64,000 bases of DNA from an uncultured Saprospiraceae bacterium (lineage in GTDB: Bacteria > Bacteroidota > Bacteroidia > Chitinophagales > Saprospiraceae), in contig CALISO010000018.1 in the NCBI GenBank assembly GCA_938041445.1, positions 20,385 to 84,384 on the forward strand, read 5' to 3'. Under the pieces are notes generated by a model that had not been told where the DNA came from, searched no databases, and saw only the letters and a list, made by a program, of their open reading frames with translations. Of this stretch, positions 63,169 to 64,000 are shown in pieces. A program made the position numbers and the translations under genes. Each line of letters begins with the position of its first letter. Position 1 is the first letter of the stretch.

Positions 63169-63198
63169 AAAAGCCTAGCAAGTGATTGCTAGGCTTTT
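63169..63198 (+). terminator. duplicated terminator behind the truncated tRNA copy
   Basis: Arms AAAAGCCTAGCAA/TTGCTAGGCTTTT with loop GTGA, one base longer than the copy at 62808-62836. It shows that the repeat extends beyond the tRNA. Confidence 0.85.
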
Positions 63199-63221
63199 GT
63201 TATGTCTCATGATGGCTAGCG

Positions 63222-63644
63222 CTATCCATCAGACCGATGATATCCAATGACACGAAAGTTATGGTTAGTCTTTAGTAAATCAATCAGGTATGCTTCACTA
63301 AGCGATTCATTATCATAATGCAAGCCTTTTGGCCTTGGATGCGTTTGTATGTGTTTTTTGAAAGATTCTAACATGTCGGACAGAAAATATAGGTACCATG
63401 TTGGCTGTAAAAAAGACTTCCTACATCCGAACGATATCTTTTTGCCAACAGAAACTTTAGCGCCTGGAGATACTACATCAAGTATGCGAGCAGTAAATAG
63501 CAAGTTTTCATGTGTCTCGAATCGATCGAATAATCCAATGATATACCAATCCTGCCCATGGATGTAGATGTACCGCTTATGAAGTGGAGTCAACCCAGCT
63601 GGAGTACGAATACATTTGAGATGTTCTCTATATTCTGGTACCAT
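63222..63644 (-). CDS. hypothetical protein
   Basis: A 140-residue protein not recognised. It is rich in His, Tyr and Phe (YIYIHGQDWYIIGLFDRF, RKSFLQPTWYLYFLSDMLE) with alternating strands, no signal peptide and no known motif. It lies 8 bases after the end of the upstream gene and likely forms a two-gene unit. It ends next to the tRNA repeat. Confidence 0.5.
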   Translation of the reverse strand: MVPEYREHLKCIRTPAGLTPLHKRYIYIHGQDWYIIGLFDRFETHENLLFTARILDVVSPGAKVSVGKKISFGCRKSFLQPTWYLYFLSDMLESFKKHIQTHPRPKGLHYDNESLSEAYLIDLLKTNHNFRVIGYHRSDG

Positions 63645-63652
63645 ATCTCTGC

Positions 63653-63988
63653 CTAGTTAAGATTATCTAGCTGCACATTTCTGATATACTTCTTGGGAAT
63701 TATCTTCTGAGCAAGTACGTCTTCAAAGTCATCAGGCTCCACAAGTGAGATTTGATCTATGCGTTCTGCATTGTGCTCTGGATCTATCTCTTTCATATGC
63801 TTCCATTCTCCATCCTTGCCTCTACACATAGTCGCCTTGCACCACACGTAAGGTGGATCGACACTTTCGACTACTGAGATAGAACATAGGTTTTTACCAG
63901 TGTATTTGATGAGACTACCTTCTGAGAGCATCTTGGGAGTAAGCGACTTGGTTCTTTGTCTAGGAGTAAGGATACGATTGCTTGACAT
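63653..63988 (-). CDS. hypothetical protein
   Basis: A 111-residue protein not recognised. The start is a basic stretch (RILTPRQRTKSLTPK). The middle suggests a small beta domain (SLIKYTGKNLCSISVVES, PPYVWCKATMCRGKDGEWK) with three Cys. The C-terminus is mixed. It appears complete, its ATG being 12 bases from the window end. Co-oriented with the next gene. Confidence 0.5.
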   Translation of the reverse strand: MSSNRILTPRQRTKSLTPKMLSEGSLIKYTGKNLCSISVVESVDPPYVWCKATMCRGKDGEWKHMKEIDPEHNAERIDQISLVEPDDFEDVLAQKIIPKKYIRNVQLDNLN

Positions 63989-64000
63989 TGGTACTGAATG

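Noticed and set aside
1-64000. CRISPR array, prophage or insertion sequence
   Set aside because: No regularly spaced repeats, cas genes, transposase or phage structural genes were seen anywhere in the window.

Overview
The window is a chromosomal segment of an AT-rich member of the Bacteroidota, probably Saprospiria-like (the rank below phylum is inference). The phylum call rests on three things. Three secreted proteins end in type IX secretion (T9SS) sorting domains with a YPNP-type motif. TAnnTTTG promoter boxes of the Bacteroidota primary sigma factor lie close to many starts. Several families typical of the phylum are present: DUF3109, DUF2480, DUF3127, eukaryotic-type citrate synthase, long-form urocanase and a zinc-finger-poor DksA relative. 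Gene density is high, most genes are housekeeping, and there is no prophage, insertion sequence or CRISPR array.

Layout. 0-4.7 kb: histidine degradation (hutH, hutU) and a convergent glutaminase. 4.7-7.9 kb: a minus-strand run of citrate synthase, gcvH, a VanZ-like protein and a TonB-like transducer. 8-13.5 kb: DUF3109, two Skp/OmpH periplasmic chaperones, lspA with a DksA-like gene, trhO and a CNNM/CBS membrane protein. 13.8-16.8 kb: a secreted M4 metalloprotease whose signal peptide is split by a one-base shift in a poly-A tract, plus a small beta-barrel-like protein. 17.4-22 kb: rlmN, pdeM, rlmD and a kelch T9SS protein. 22-24.7 kb: a small unknown gene, an MtfA-like protein without the HExxH motif, and a lipoprotein.

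24.8-29.7 kb: flippase, chain-length protein and O-antigen ligase/polymerase, then an ECF sigma factor with a short partner. 29.9-37.1 kb: prfA, tRNA-Leu(GAG), a lipoprotein, hemW, and a 1000-residue secreted beta-helix/PKD/LamG protein. 37.1-44.3 kb: typA, a YdeI-like protein, a short-chain dehydrogenase, a GNAT remnant, ruvC with methylmalonyl-CoA epimerase, and an HtrA protease. 44.8-51.2 kb: M13 peptidase, VanZ, class-V aminotransferase fold, lytic transglycosylase, DUF2480 and scpB. 51.2-58.4 kb: a glycogen cluster (GH31 alpha-glucosidase, glgC, glgA, glgB). 58.4-62.5 kb: SH3 protein, XRE/S24 repressor, DUF3127 and a thioredoxin-like lipoprotein.

The most unusual structure is at 62.7-63.2 kb. 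An intact tRNA-Leu(CAA) and its terminator are followed by a small GIY-YIG nuclease gene. That gene's last seven codons and stop run into a second, 5'-truncated copy of the same tRNA. In the second copy the anticodon arm is replaced, base count for base count, by a CCCGATA/TATCGGG palindrome, and the tRNA 3' end and terminator are repeated. It looks like a small nuclease cassette that inserted into a tRNA gene while rebuilding it. Two unrecognised genes follow to the window end.
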